A stretch of 64,000 bases of DNA from Niebla homalea. Lineage: Eukaryota; Ascomycota; Lecanoromycetes; Lecanorales; Ramalinaceae. A program made the position numbers and the translations under genes. The notes under the pieces are model-generated. The model was not told the DNA's origin. It saw only the letters and a program-made list of their open reading frames with translations, and ran no database searches. Numbering within the stretch: position 1 is the stretch's first letter; each line of letters starts with the position of its first letter. This document shows, one piece after another, positions 12,166-23,877 of the stretch. The DNA lies in the NCBI GenBank assembly GCA_019925105.1, contig JAHGAU010000003.1:868001-932000 (forward strand), read 5' to 3'.

Positions 12166-15100
12166 CGCCTAGAGACAAAACTGTTGCGTGCCCTTTTTGC
12201 TATCGAGGGAATGAAAGACCCGAATTGGCAAGTCGGTGACTAAACGATCGGTGTTTTGGTAGTGAAGACGTGGTGGGCAGACTTTAGCGGTGGTAAGGAA
12301 GAGTTCCGGATTGTGACGTAGGAGAGGAGTCAAATAAAGACACAAGCCAAGTGTCACGAGCAAGGCGTGAGCGGGAACTTGGGCCTGATGTTGTCGAACT
12401 CGTGGCCCAAACAAAGATCAAGGCGACTTTTGACCGGGCGAAGTGTTGAGGGTCAAGGTCCTAGTCAGGATGAGGAGACAGGCTGGTGAGGAAGCACGCC
12501 TTCCTTGCAATGGTCGGCCTGACGGGGGAACAGGAGCAGCAGAATGCCAGATTACTGCTCTCCTCGATGGTTTGCGGATCTAGGCAAGAGGATAACGAGT
12601 CACAGTAGACGGAGAATAAATCCGACTGTTGGTTTGGGGAGATGTCGGAGAGGAGGAGGTTGAGAGAAAGAAGAATGGTAGCAATGTGGATGAAGCGGAA
12701 TTTGGCCCTCTGCTTTGCTTTTGGGGAGGGGTGGGGTGGGGAGGTGGGTCAGGCGACAAGACAGTCAGGATTGACTTCCCGCCACAGTGTTAACTCTTGG
12801 CTGTGTAGCTTCGAGGAGGACGGAGCAGTGTTGGGGGCAGGACAGGCGTGCGCGATGGTGGACGATGGTGGAAGATGGCGTCTCTAGGGATGTGTCGAAG
12901 ATCAGGAGTGTAGGGAGACGGAGGCAGAGACACGTGAGGGAGTGTCGGCCTAGGAAAGCTGAGAAACGAATCGACAGTAATAAAATAATAATAACAAGAG
13001 GAGGAACAGATGCCAGTGCGGGTGCAATGGTCTTTCCCAAGCGGCTGGGTTCCACGGCCACAAGCGAGTCTCACTACTGATTTACCCACTGAGCCACTTA
13101 TGACGACCAGGGACAATAAGAACCCGCGGGGGGCGAGAACTTCCACTACTCCTAGAACTAGATGCTATTCATGCTACCTGGTTGGATATGAATTTGTGTA
13201 GGGAATAGTTCTATACAGATATATAGGACATTACCGGGACAGGCAGCGGGCATCCCCTTTCAAGCCATTGATCCCAAAGCCAAAACCGATGCGCAGACTT
13301 GCTGCGACGCTATGGGACAAGTCTTGGGAGAATTCTTTCAAGTCTGGGAAGGCTGAGCCGCGTCTGTGGTGATTTCCATCTGATTTTGGATATATAGAAC
13401 GTAGTCGGTAGAGATGGCGTAGATGAAGTCGGTAGGTAGAAATGGGCAAATGGTATCTCCAACATGCTCACAGCTGGCATAAAAATTAATAGGGCATCCT
13501 GCATTCACGCGACCTATTGGGAATATGTTGTACAGCTCGATGGGCGGAGAGGTAGGGGGATTTCTGAATTCTGATTCCCTGGTGGATACCTCCTTACGGA
13601 ATTTCAATCATGGGTCACGCTAAAAAGAGTCTCATGACCAGACTACCCACTCGAACCAAAACTGACTACAGCCACCATTCGAGCTACAGCGGCGACCTTG
13701 TTCTCCAATTGGCCTGAGGTGCAGGAACAGCAAAGTCACTACCTTTACATCATCGGTCATTGAAACTCTACATCACGGCTCGTCCTACCAAAGTGGCATT
13801 AAAAATGGGGATTACTACTGCAAGAATCCATCAAAAGTATCGAACGAGCCAGCAACATGGAGTCGCGCTGCTCTCTACCCTAATATTCTCCCCTGTTATA
13901 CTGTACTACCATTACCTTAGCTTTCTTAGGTCCCGGCGGCATTGTCGTGAGTTTGCTGCATCCTCGATCCAACGTACCGCCACAGCCATGAGCCAGGAGC
14001 CAGGAGCCAGGCCAGGAGCCAGGAGCCATAATTCTCTATGTGGCCAGATGCATTACGGCTTCGTGGTATGAGGGCATCCCTTCTGCCTCTACCCTCATCC
14101 GCTCTCCGACCTTGGCTTGCACGTCCGCCTTGTCTCCCTCCCGGTCTCTCTGTCTCTCTATCTCCGTGTTCCACGTCGAAGGCTCAGAGGCCCGCGGGTG
14201 CACCAGCCGAGCATGTGACGGATCTACGGGCAGATCTAAAGTAATTGCAATGGAAGCACAGCTCTGCAGATCCGTGGGTAAAAAGCACATCGCGCCCCGG
14301 ATGCGGATGCAGATGTGGATGCTCCAACCCTTGATCATTGTTGGCTGTCCTGTTGCAATTGGAACACTGCTGGGATTTGAAGTCCCGGCCAGGAGTGGCA
14401 CTCCAGGTGAAGATGCAGCGTCGTTCGTCAGGAGGGTATAATTATGTCAGTACGGTAGCCCACGCATGCGCAGCCATCTGCCGCTTCGACCTGGGCCAAT
14501 CAGCTCGCCACAGAGATCGTCCAGGCACATGACGCATCTTGCATTTGCATTTGGAGGGCCTCCTGATTTTTGGGTTTGAAATGTCGTGCATCTCTTCGCC
14601 TTGGCAGCGACTTGAGCATCACAATTATCCATCCTCTGCCTTTTATCATCATATGCTCCCGTACGAATCTATGCAGGCCCCCACTTACGATATACGCCGA
14701 AAATCGATGGAAAACCAACACAGTAGGTCGAGTTCCTACAGTGCCCACCAGCGATCTCGCATATGCAAGACAACATCACTCGACGAATCACAGTCCACGT
14801 GGGACTACGCCTTGTGTCGGCACGTAGGACCTAGAGTAGCATGGCGACATCCTACTTCGTACCCTCGAACTACTGGGATCTGGATACTGAAAAAATGAGT
14901 AAATTGTCGCAGTTGCTGTAGATTTTCCACTCAATGCATCGCTCTTGGTCACATAAATGTCTGCTGTCCCTCCACTACATCACTTATCATGGCCCAAGAA
15001 CTCTCTCTCCCTGTGTAATACTATGGCGCGAAATCCAAGTGCGAGTGCGTGTTGGGCCTGACTGTAAGGCAGAGTGGGTCGTAAATTTTCATTCTGCCTT

Positions 15101-16731
15101 CAATCATTCGGTGTCCTCGTGCCCTCTGCGGCGTGGTGGATCTTGGCGTGGCTCTAAGGCAAAAACGCGACGAAGTTGCTGATTACCGTACCCACTCAGG
15201 GCCATTTCTAGACCTAATAGGCTCAGACTAGTCGAGGTACCTAAGGTATGTGGAGCCCGACAAAAACCACTCGCGCCCTTTACTAAGACTGCGAGAGAGA
15301 GACGTTTTCGGGGTTCCATAACCTGATGTACTCGCTCGTTTGCGAGATAGAATTTGGGTACCACGTTTTTCTGTTTTGCGTGATGAGAATGACAACATTT
15401 GAGTCGACGACTTGTCAAACCGTCGTGCGCCACGTTCATTGCATAATTACCACTAATATGATCAAGAGACTGATAGCATGCAAATTGATTGTCGAAGCCA
15501 AAAGCGTTGAGCCAGCGAAAAACCATCCCACCGCTCCAGATGACACGGTGGAGATCTTCTAGTGCTGCAGCTTCAGCCTTTCTCTGTCGAACCCTGATTG
15601 CTTTTTCAAGAGGGCGGATTGCAGAGGCCTGTGTGGTCCCTGGCCCTTGACAGCAACCGTCGGTCGAGTATCAACCACTCCCCAGGCGGCCTTGGGCAAT
15701 GTGGCTTATCACCCCCAACAGCAACCAGATGTATCTAACCTGTGAGCTGGTCCACCCGTATTTGTGAGTGCAGCGGACCACTCTTGAGATAAACTTGAGC
15801 AAATCAACTCCTGAATCCTAGACGAATATAAGACCACAGCGAGCACAAAGGACACGAGTTCGGGTAATGATAGCATTGGCTCATCCATGAGGTTGGCTCG
15901 TGTCATTTTGAGCGAGAACGGAACCTCCCTTGTGGGGTTTGAGCATAACAATGTCCGCAGAATTGCTGACGTCTGCCTTGCTTAACGCTTTCCTTGTTGC
16001 CTGGATCTGTTGGGTAGCAGACTAGAATGCGTATACCTGGATAATCTTCGTGGCTGTAGCCGTTCAATAAACTCATGATTTGCTCCTAAAGCATCAGACC
16101 TCATGCTTCTGGTCATCAGAGAGCCATAGTACAAGACACACAAGGTCATGCGTCATCGCAAGGCACTTCTGATTTTAAGCAAGGGGAAGATCAAGTTTTT
16201 TTTCTGATGAGGAGTAGCCCTTTGGAGATGTCTCCATAGGCGGCAAACGAATTGCAAAGAGCAGAATGAAACTTGACCGGTTGAGAAATGGTGCGAGAAC
16301 ACTCAGGAGTCCCACATGAAGGGCGAACGTCCGCCGGAACAATGGATCGTAAGGGGTTGGCAGCACCCCGAGGTGATGCTTTGCGAGACTGTACAAAACT
16401 TCGGTGGAGTCTCAAGCCATCGATAGAAGAGAGGAGGCATTGACATTGGCAGAGTAGTACTTTAAAACCCGTCAAGATCCCCCTGTCTATCCCTTCAGGT
16501 AATACAAGGCGAAGATCGCCACAAAGACGCCTTAAGCATGGCGAACCAGGCACAGATCTTCACGATCATTAGGGTGACCCAATGCAAACCCATGTGTCCA
16601 TAGATCAGCAAATGATTGCTTTATTTAGACAAGATCCGGAAAAGTGAGGGGGAGGGAGTACAGAGTCGGAATTTTATGATGGCGAGAAGGATCGCTTCAC
16701 CGTGAAAGGGCGGAGGTGTGTATAGAAAGCC
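12166..16731. other. 4.5-kb gene-poor interval
   Basis: The longest non-coding stretch of the window. About 12.17-13.15 kb is probably the GSK3 promoter and leader. A short tandem array of AGCCAGG-type units lies at 13991-14028. Several open frames of 60-140 codons exist on both strands but none shows family motifs, a conserved start context or convincing splice sites. No rRNA, tRNA or transposase remnant was found. An unrecognised lineage-specific gene or long non-coding RNA cannot be excluded. Confidence 0.5.
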
Positions 16732-17916
16732 TTAGAATGGAACCTCAGCGGGACCTCCGACGCTTGCTTCTTGCGCGAGTTGTTCTGGGGAGAATTCAAT
16801 AGATATGGCCATGCCGACTTTGGCACTTGACTGTTTCGAGTTCAGCGTGAACACTCCTCGACCTTGCCTGGCATCTCATGGAGACACGGGAAACTTACCT
16901 TGGCATGATCCAACTCACCAGCGAAGGATAGTTGCATTGGCACCATGAGGCGCTTTTCCAGCAAGCAGCTTACTTTTCCTGAACTGTCGAATTGCGCTCT
17001 GAAAGTTGATGCCTTGAAGTCATACTTGGCACCAAGCGTGGTAGATCCTTCCTTCCTTAGCTCTCCACCCATAAGACCACCGCCGCCTAGGCCCGGGGCA
17101 AACTGCAGGTTCAAGTCCACACCTGCCTCAACCTTCTCGGTCAGACGCCGCCAGTAGGATGTGCTGAGTGCACCCTGGCCGGTCAGCTGTGCGGTACCTA
17201 TCCAGTCCTGTCCCCTATATTTCGCACAGTAAGACAGAATGGTCTCGGGACCTTGTCCCATGGTGAGCCGTTGCCATGCGGCCTCGACGCCGAGTGCAAG
17301 CCCCGGCGTCACTGATTGTAGGTAACTCCCGACGAGGATACCGCTCAAGCCTCCGTCCAACAACGATGGATTTACGGATTTGAGCGAGGCTGAGAAATCC
17401 TTGCCGGAGTAGTCGCCGTCCAACTGGAACATGGACTGTTGCCCAGGCGATATGGAAGCTTGCGTCTTGGTAACGAAAGATCTTGACAGTTGGTAATTCA
17501 GCGCAGCGCTCAATTGACCTTCGTTGTCGATGTTGCCCTGCATAAAAATCTAATGTGGTTCAGCCGCATGCTCATAGCCAGAGGGATGGTGACCCTACGC
17601 CTTTTTGGCCAAATATGGCGGAGAACCCATAGGGAGGCATTTGTTGAGAGCCCATGGCAAAGGCATGTGAGTACTGGAAAAGCGGCGACAGGCTGAAAGG
17701 TTTGGTCAGGTCGGCTTTGAGACCGGAAAACATATATTTGGTCAGAAAGACATCTGTTTCGACCTCTCTCTTGAGCCTCTCCACCGTCCCAGGATTCGAG
17801 AGGCCAAGTGCATCTCGCCGCTGGGTGAAGGTATTGTATGTGTTTCGAAGCACATTGACAAGGCCCTTGTCTCGTACAGCAGAAGGAAGAGGCTCTTCCA
17901 AGCTCGACTTAGCCAT
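16732..17916 (-). CDS. tom40: Tom40, channel of the mitochondrial outer-membrane translocase
   Basis: Beta-barrel (Porin_3 family) that forms the protein import pore of the TOM complex. Exons 17599-17916, 16899-17549 and 16732-16830 encode 355 aa, the usual length. Family blocks include NVLRNTYNTFTQRRDALGL, VFLTKYMFSGLKADLTK, FMQGNIDNEGQLSAALNYQ, YLQSVTPGLALGVEA and the alternating hydrophobic strands up to KVGMAISIEF. The introns at 17550-17598 (GTAGGG...TAG) and 16831-16898 (GTAAGT...CAG) join QKG-IFMQG and DHAK-SSAK. There is no cleavable presequence, as expected for an outer-membrane barrel. It lies head to head with caf16 across 437 bp. Confidence 0.96.
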
Positions 17917-18353
17917 CTATCCGGTCGAGGTGCCAGGGACCGTGATTCAGAATATCGATGCGTAGATGGATGCAGGGTGAAGAGGGTCGATCGGGGGCGC
18001 CTCTAGAGGCGAGGCGCAACTGGGAGGACAACAAGTTGGAGACTGAAGCATTCGGTGTAGCTGAGGTCTATCTATCTAGACACCTTCATTTAGTCCTCCA
18101 GGTTTGACTTGAAAGATTGTATGCACGATCTTTGGTGATGGGACGACATATTAGCAGCTGAGATCATGCGAGAAGGAATTAGATAAATTTTTAACGAGTT
18201 TCAGAGTTCGCAGACGCTCCGCTCTCCACACTAGACGCCCTTGACGCCCTACGGCTTCGTACGGTTTTCTTTATCCTTTATCGATAAACCAAGCCACTTC
18301 ACAAATTCTAATAGACCTCGAGGGATTCCACTCCTGCCTTGACAGATCTATCA
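17917..18353. promoter_or_regulatory. Divergent promoter region tom40 / caf16
   Basis: 437 bp between the start codons of two diverging genes, so it must carry both promoters. No specific motif can be assigned. A TATCGATAAACC segment lies near 18278, about 75 bp before the caf16 ATG. Confidence 0.5.
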
Positions 18354-19258
18354 ATGGCTCATATTGATGGGCTTGCACCTTCTGTCGTGACTACAGCTCT
18401 ATCGTATCGCTTTCCAGACAGTTCCTCAGGACTTGCGGACGTAAATCTTTCTCTCCCACCAGGCAGCCGCACGCTTTTGATTGGCGGTACCTTGAACTCC
18501 ATCCGTCATGAAAGCATATGGATATTGTTGGCTGACAGAAGCCTCGTACACAAGCAAATGGTGCCGGCAAAACCACTTTACTCCGACTGCTGTCGGGCAA
18601 ACGCTTGGCACCAACGTCAACCATCTCCATTGCAGGCGTCGATCCGTTCAAGGATGGTCTTGAGGGTGTCACCTATCTAGGGCTCGAATGGGTGCTTAAT
18701 CCCATTGTCAGGACAGACGTCGATGTCCCTACCCTCCTCTCTTCTGTTGGAGGTGATTACTACCAGAGCCGCCGCGACGAGCTGGTGCATATTCTCGACA
18801 TCGATCTTGCTTGGCGCATGCACACCGTGAGCGATGGCGAGCGCCGTCGGGTACAACTGGCCATGGGACTACTCAGACCATGGAGGATATTACTGCTCGA
18901 CGAGATCACCGTGGACTTGGACTTGCTCAGCCGTAGCAACTTCCTTCACTTCTTGAAACGAGAGACAGAGAACAGGGCCTGCACCATCGTCTATGCAACG
19001 CACATTCTGGACAATCTCGCAGACTGGCCAACGCACCTAGTGCACATGCATTTGGGAAAGGTGAAGAATTTTGGCCTAGCGAGCACGTATAATGTTGGCG
19101 GCATGAAGAATAGTGGGAATAGTCAATTGGGTGAATTGGTGCTGGCTTGGCTGCGGCAAGATCTTGAGGAACGAGGTCCAAGGAAGATTTCAAATCAAGG
19201 CAGAACATATGAGAATTTAGAAGGCAAAGGTGGTTATGGGAACGAGAAAGCGCTCTAG
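18354..19258 (+). CDS. caf16: Caf16-like soluble ABC ATPase
   Basis: ATP-binding-cassette protein without membrane domains, of the CCR4-NOT-associated Caf16 type. Exons 18354-18486 and 18555-19258 (68-nt intron) give 278 aa. The ATG at 18354 is the first in frame. The intron falls inside the Walker A loop; splicing restores GANGAGKTT (residues 44-52). The signature motif is VSDGERRRVQL (about 136), replacing the canonical LSGGQ as in Caf16. Walker B is ILLLDE (156-161), and the switch histidine is in VYATHILDNL. In yeast, Caf16 links the CCR4-NOT complex and Mediator; that role is carried over from the family. It converges with the SF3B4 gene. Confidence 0.93.
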
Positions 19259-19643
19259 TGTGGCGATACCTTAAGCACCACCATCTTGGTGCCCTCCTCG
19301 CCTGTTCAACCAAGCTGGAGTAGATTGATGCCTGACCGTTTGATGTCGGCAACCATGTAAGCCGATAGGGGGATTTTCTAGCCATAGGAGCCTCCTCCAC
19401 TGCCACGCGCAACTGCTCCTATTTTAGGTGCCTTCAAAAGAGCAAATCGTAGGCTGATTGCTACATGCTCTTCGATTAATGGGATCCTCAAAGGCAGCCC
19501 TCTCTGATGATTAGCGGACTTAGTGTTCTTTGGACGAGTCCTATCTATAGGTGGTCGAACATTGATCAGTCCCCGGACGCGCTTCCGGGAAGAAAAAAGG
19601 AGGCGGGGCCTTCCAACTTTTGAGCACATTGCATGCGTAGACT
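19259..19643. other. Convergent intergenic region caf16 / SF3B4
   Basis: 385 bp between facing stop codons; 3' UTRs only as far as I can see. Confidence 0.5.
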
Positions 19644-20811
19644 TTACCCAGTCCTCGCAAAGGCTGGTTGCTGGAAGCCAGAAGGCATACTTTGCGGCCC
19701 TCCTTGATTTGTTGAGGGCCCAAACCCTGGTGGTAAAGGAAAGCCTGGAGGCGGAGGTGCGGCAGGAGCGGACGGAAAGCCTGCTTGCGCTTGTTGAGAT
19801 TGGTTGAATCCTGGAGGTAGGAACCCCTGGGGCCCGCCATAGCCGGCCTGTGATGGCGGCGGCCTGGCAGGCAAGCCGGAGGGTGGTGCGGGCAGTGGCT
19901 GGGATGGCGGAGGCGGACGCGATTGATGTGATGGAGGCATGACTTGATATGAACCATTAGATAGAACCGGACGGCCACCGTTCACAAACGGAGGTATGCT
20001 TCCATGACGACCAGAATCATTCTCAAGCATAGCCGCGGGTCCTGTCGGAGCACCAGCCGTGAACAGCCCTGTGGGCAAAGTTTGCGTTGTAGGCTGTACG
20101 CCGTGCTTCGAAGCTTGCGCGGCCAGCATACGTTCCGCCTGATCGCCGTGTCTTTCGCCCTTCCCGTCCTTTTTGTACGCATATTGTACAGATATCTCCT
20201 TGTTCATCAAGTACTGGCCATTCATGTTGGCCACAGCATCGTCTGAGGCGTCAAAATTGGAATAGGAGATGAAGCCGTAACCTTTTGAGAGATTGGCATC
20301 GTCACGAGCGACCTGAATGATGTTAGCTCGCCGACAACAGTGGCCGAAACGAAGAAGGTTTACCTTTGGAGCAGTTATCAGACTGCCAAATCGACCAAAG
20401 GTGTCGAAAAGTGTTTGCTCCGTGACCATGGGGTCGAGATTTCCGACGAACAACTCTGCGCCGACCTCGACTGTTTTTTGTTTATCGGCAGATGCTTTAT
20501 TGACTCTGATGGGCTTGCCATAAAGTCTGACCTGATTCATGATCCTTGCAGCATACTCTGCGTCCTCCTCGCTGATGAATTCCACGAATCCATATCCCTG
20601 ATGGGTTTGAGTGACCCGATCTTTGGGCAGATGGACATTGACAATTCGCCCAGCCTGCAACATCAGCTCCCACACTAGACTATCCGTAACACGCTCGTCT
20701 AGGTTGCCGATATATACTGTTGCCTCTTTGTCCTGCTCCCTAGAAAGATAGCATTAGCTGAGAGGCATTCGAGTGCATGAAGCCAAGGTACCAATGACGC
20801 GCTCCGGACAT
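19644..20811 (-). CDS. Splicing factor 3b subunit 4 (SF3B4/Hsh49)
   Basis: U2 snRNP protein that contacts pre-mRNA near the branch point and binds Cus1/SF3B2. Exons 20792-20811 (only 20 nt), 20364-20739 and 19644-20312 encode 354 aa. Two RRMs are seen: RRM1 with VYIGNL (15-20) and GYGFVEF (55-61), RRM2 with ELFVGNL (102-108) and KGYGFISY (142-149). A proline/glycine/glutamine-rich tail follows, typical of this protein. Splicing of the first exon gives ARHWEQDKEATVYIGNLDERV, the family N-terminus. The last codons (ART-G-stop) overlap a possible GT donor (GGTAAAG), so a further tiny terminal exon is conceivable but I found no clear acceptor. Confidence 0.94.
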
Positions 20812-21733
20812 GTTGAATTTCGCAGCATCTGCTTAACCAAAGTACAGAGAGCTTCAAGCTGAAGAGAAAAAACCAGGTAGAGACTCGGGCGAATCAATCA
20901 ATTGTCGAGAGAAGAGTTATGTTACGACTAATCGTATTAGTGAGCTTTTTATATTTTTCATTACGGGCTAAGATTGCCCCCTTCAAATTAACATATTCAT
21001 TGCAATGACAGCACCCACTTGTTCAACTTTGCCCTTTCCCTCATAAAACCTGACATCTTGTGGTGTCACTCAGATCATGTGGCAACTCTCAGAGGACGCA
21101 AAGGTTTGCACACGTCTTCAAGTCTCACTTCAGGAACAAAAAGCTGAACATCAACCCATAGGAAAGAATCAGCAAAGCTATGGACATAGCGAGAGTCTCG
21201 GTGCATTAGTATGTCTCTTCATCTGATAATCACACCTCTGAAGCAACATCTGAACCCTCGATAGTGGCTATCTGCCCTTGATCATGTATCTCGGTGAGCA
21301 TCCGTGCATTCTCATCCTCCGTTTGGTCTGATGATGTAGCAGGATACACACTCAGCAAACCAAAACCTTCATTGATCCAGTAGGACCCTTGATCCCTACT
21401 GATCTCGCACTACGCCTCACATGTCAGTAGAATCATAACACCGATTGCGGGTTGAAGCCAGCTTGGGAAGCGCACAATAACGTCAATGGTGGTGTCTTGA
21501 GCGAACGCCATCTGCTCAAAGTGTAGATCAATCGGAGCGACGGTAGAGAAGTCCCAGATGCAGAGCGAAGAAGGCGTCTGTGTTGCGTGTGCCGGCGCAC
21601 CAGAGTAGATTCTGACGGGTCAAGGGATAATCGCACCTCTTCCGCGCTAGCCTCCTGTGGACATTCTCTTTAGATTTAATATGCGTACCAAGATGCTGTC
21701 GACTGTGCGTAATTGAATCTTCACTGCTGTGCC
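20812..21733. promoter_or_regulatory. Divergent intergenic region SF3B4 / flx1
   Basis: 922 bp between diverging start codons. No gene, tRNA or repeat recognised; an AT-rich patch lies at about 20930-20970. Confidence 0.45.
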
Positions 21734-22780
21734 ATGAAGGATGATGCGCCGCGGTTCTCTAAGACGTTGATCGAATCCATTGCAGGCTTAAGTGCTGGCG
21801 TCGCTTCAACACTCGTAAGAAACTTGACCTCTAGGCTTTCAAGACGTGCCAGCCATCTGATTGATCTCAGGTAGCGCATCCATTGGACGTTGTGAAGACT
21901 CGGCTTCAGCGTATGCTGCTCTACCATTGGTATACCTTGCAGCTAACGGAGCTCCCTAGTCGAAAGAGGGACGTCGGTGCGCGTTGGGACATCGTTGCGT
22001 ATCGCTCAGGACATCTACCGGGACGGGGGCATTCTCGCAGGATGTTATCGCGGTCTAGCACCCAACCTTGTGGGCAACTCGGTTAGCTGGGCCTTGTACT
22101 TTGTCTGTTATGATGGCATCAAAACCGGCCTTGGCTCTTTGCGAGCATCTGAGGAGGGTCTCTCTTATTATGACTACTTTGTCGCGTCTGGAGCTGCAGG
22201 TATCTAGGACTTGGCAACGACCGCAAGGCGAAAAAGGGGGCTGATGTCTCTAACAGGAGCACTGACTGCGCTGTGCACCAATCCGATCTGGGTCATCAAA
22301 ACACGCATGCTGTCGACCTCGTCCACACACCCAGGAGCTTATAGGTCAATGGCGGATGGGGTGCGTCAGATCTATCGAGCCGAAGGTATCTCGGGCTTCT
22401 ACCGAGGCCTCTTACCCTCCTTGTTGGGGGTTTCTCATGGTGCATTGCAATTCATGGCATACGAGCAGCTCAAGAAAGTCCGGCAGGAAAGCCTTGAACG
22501 GCAGGAGCTCAGCGCGACGGATTACTTGGTCCTAAGTGGGGTAGCCAAGGTGTTCGCCGGGAGTATCACATACCCCTATCAAGTCGTTCGAGCAAGGCTA
22601 CAGATGTACCAGGCCGAACAATTATACCAAGGAGCCCTTGATGTGGTGGGGCAGGTTTGGCAGCGTGAGGGTCTATCTGGCTTCTACAAGGGTCTTGCTC
22701 CAAACCTTCTGCGGGTAATGCCAAGCACGTGGGTGACATTTCTCGTTTATGAGAAGATGAGATGGTATCTGGCAAAATAG
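21734..22780 (+). CDS. flx1: Mitochondrial FAD/folate-type carrier (Flx1)
   Basis: Mitochondrial carrier family (SLC25) inner-membrane transporter, closest to Flx1, which moves FAD across the inner membrane. Exons 21734-21814, 21871-21910, 21960-22199 and 22257-22780 give 294 aa. The three Solcar repeats carry the signatures PLDVVKTRLQ, PIWVIKTRM and PYQVVRARLQ; the tryptophan in the second is characteristic of the FAD/folate/pyrimidine group. GLAPNLVGNSVSWALYF, GFYRGLLPSLLGVSHGALQF and GFYKGLAPNLLRVMPSTWVTF follow the family pattern of even-numbered helices. All three introns are 49-57 nt GT-AG. No matrix presequence is seen, normal for carriers. Substrate is inferred from family similarity. 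Confidence 0.92.
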
Positions 22781-23877
22781 TGTCGAGCAGTCAATAGAGA
22801 GTCCGAGATTTTTCACTTAGACTCTTTGATCTCACAGTAATCCGTACGGAGGATGGCACGAAAAGTCCTGGACAGCGCTAAAATCTGCAGCTACCGTTAA
22901 TTATCCTGGGCTGTAATCTGACTGTATCAAGTAAATTACAAATAGCTCCAGGCGCATCTCCCTAGCCGAGGAACCTTGAAGCCACGCTTGAGACTTTACA
23001 TACCAGTAGCTGCAGGGACGTCTATATGGGAGTACTCCCTAAGGAGCAAAGAATAATACCGTAAAAGCTTTTAAATACAAAGCCAAGAAGATAACAGAAG
23101 ATCCAGATTTTAGTGGCTTGATCCACCCGCCTCCCGTCGGCTAGCTCCTGGGATGTGGGGGCGAAACTCGGTGAGTGTGCTTCCAGCCTTCTAGGATTAG
23201 GGTACTGGTACTGGACTACTGGTACTGTAGTGTAGAGTCTGTGTAGTGAACAAGTGGGCCTGACATGGGGTGGGTAGGGCTGCCTCGCTCCTACTCTCCT
23301 CTTACGATTTCCCCATCCATCCTTTCTTTCTCCACCGAATCGCTGCGCTTCCGAGTCTTTCAGCCTTTTTGTTTGAGCCTGAAGAGCGATCGCCTACCTC
23401 CGTACGCCTCCCAATCGGCCGCGTTGTAATTACTCGAGACTGCGGACGGCCTCTTCGCACATCCTGTGAGAGGCTACTGCCACAGATCCCTACCAGCTTC
23501 AGTCACGGATTGCAAATCCTCCCGTGGCACTTGCACTCTCACAGCTTTTTACCCCTCCAGCCTTGGATAGACCTCTTTCAACAGGCTCGGAGCAGGTACT
23601 GTTTTACAGGCAAATTCTGAGGATATCGATCGCCAGGTCAGCCTCATGTCCTAAGCGCTTCAGTCTCCATCGACCGTTTTCCAAGCGTCTGTGCGCTTCG
23701 ATCCTCCCTTCTTGTCGTAACATCTATTGGCATCGAGCCTGCAATAGACAAGAAACCACCTGCTCAGCGTGGTGTCATCCCACGTCCCCGGCGTTTGGGG
23801 TCAAATATTGGCATCACCAGATTGCTTGCCTCTAACCGGGCCTGCCTAAAACCGACCACTTTTCTCAGCATCTCACC
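22781..23877. other. flx1 3' region and long tup1 leader
   Basis: 1097 bp. The left part is AT-rich; at about 23200-23228 the hexamer ACTGGT recurs. From 23.27 kb onward it is pyrimidine-rich, as for a long 5' UTR; the tup1/rcoA gene of filamentous fungi often has one (family knowledge). No separate gene supported. Confidence 0.45.

Noticed and set aside
15570..15600. Possible second tRNA (sequence like a T-loop, GTCGAACCCTG)
   Set aside because: No matching acceptor stem or anticodon arm could be folded around it.
12166..16731. Transposon or RIP-mutated repeat in the gene-poor gap
   Set aside because: No terminal repeats, transposase or reverse-transcriptase remnants, and no strong AT bias seen by eye.
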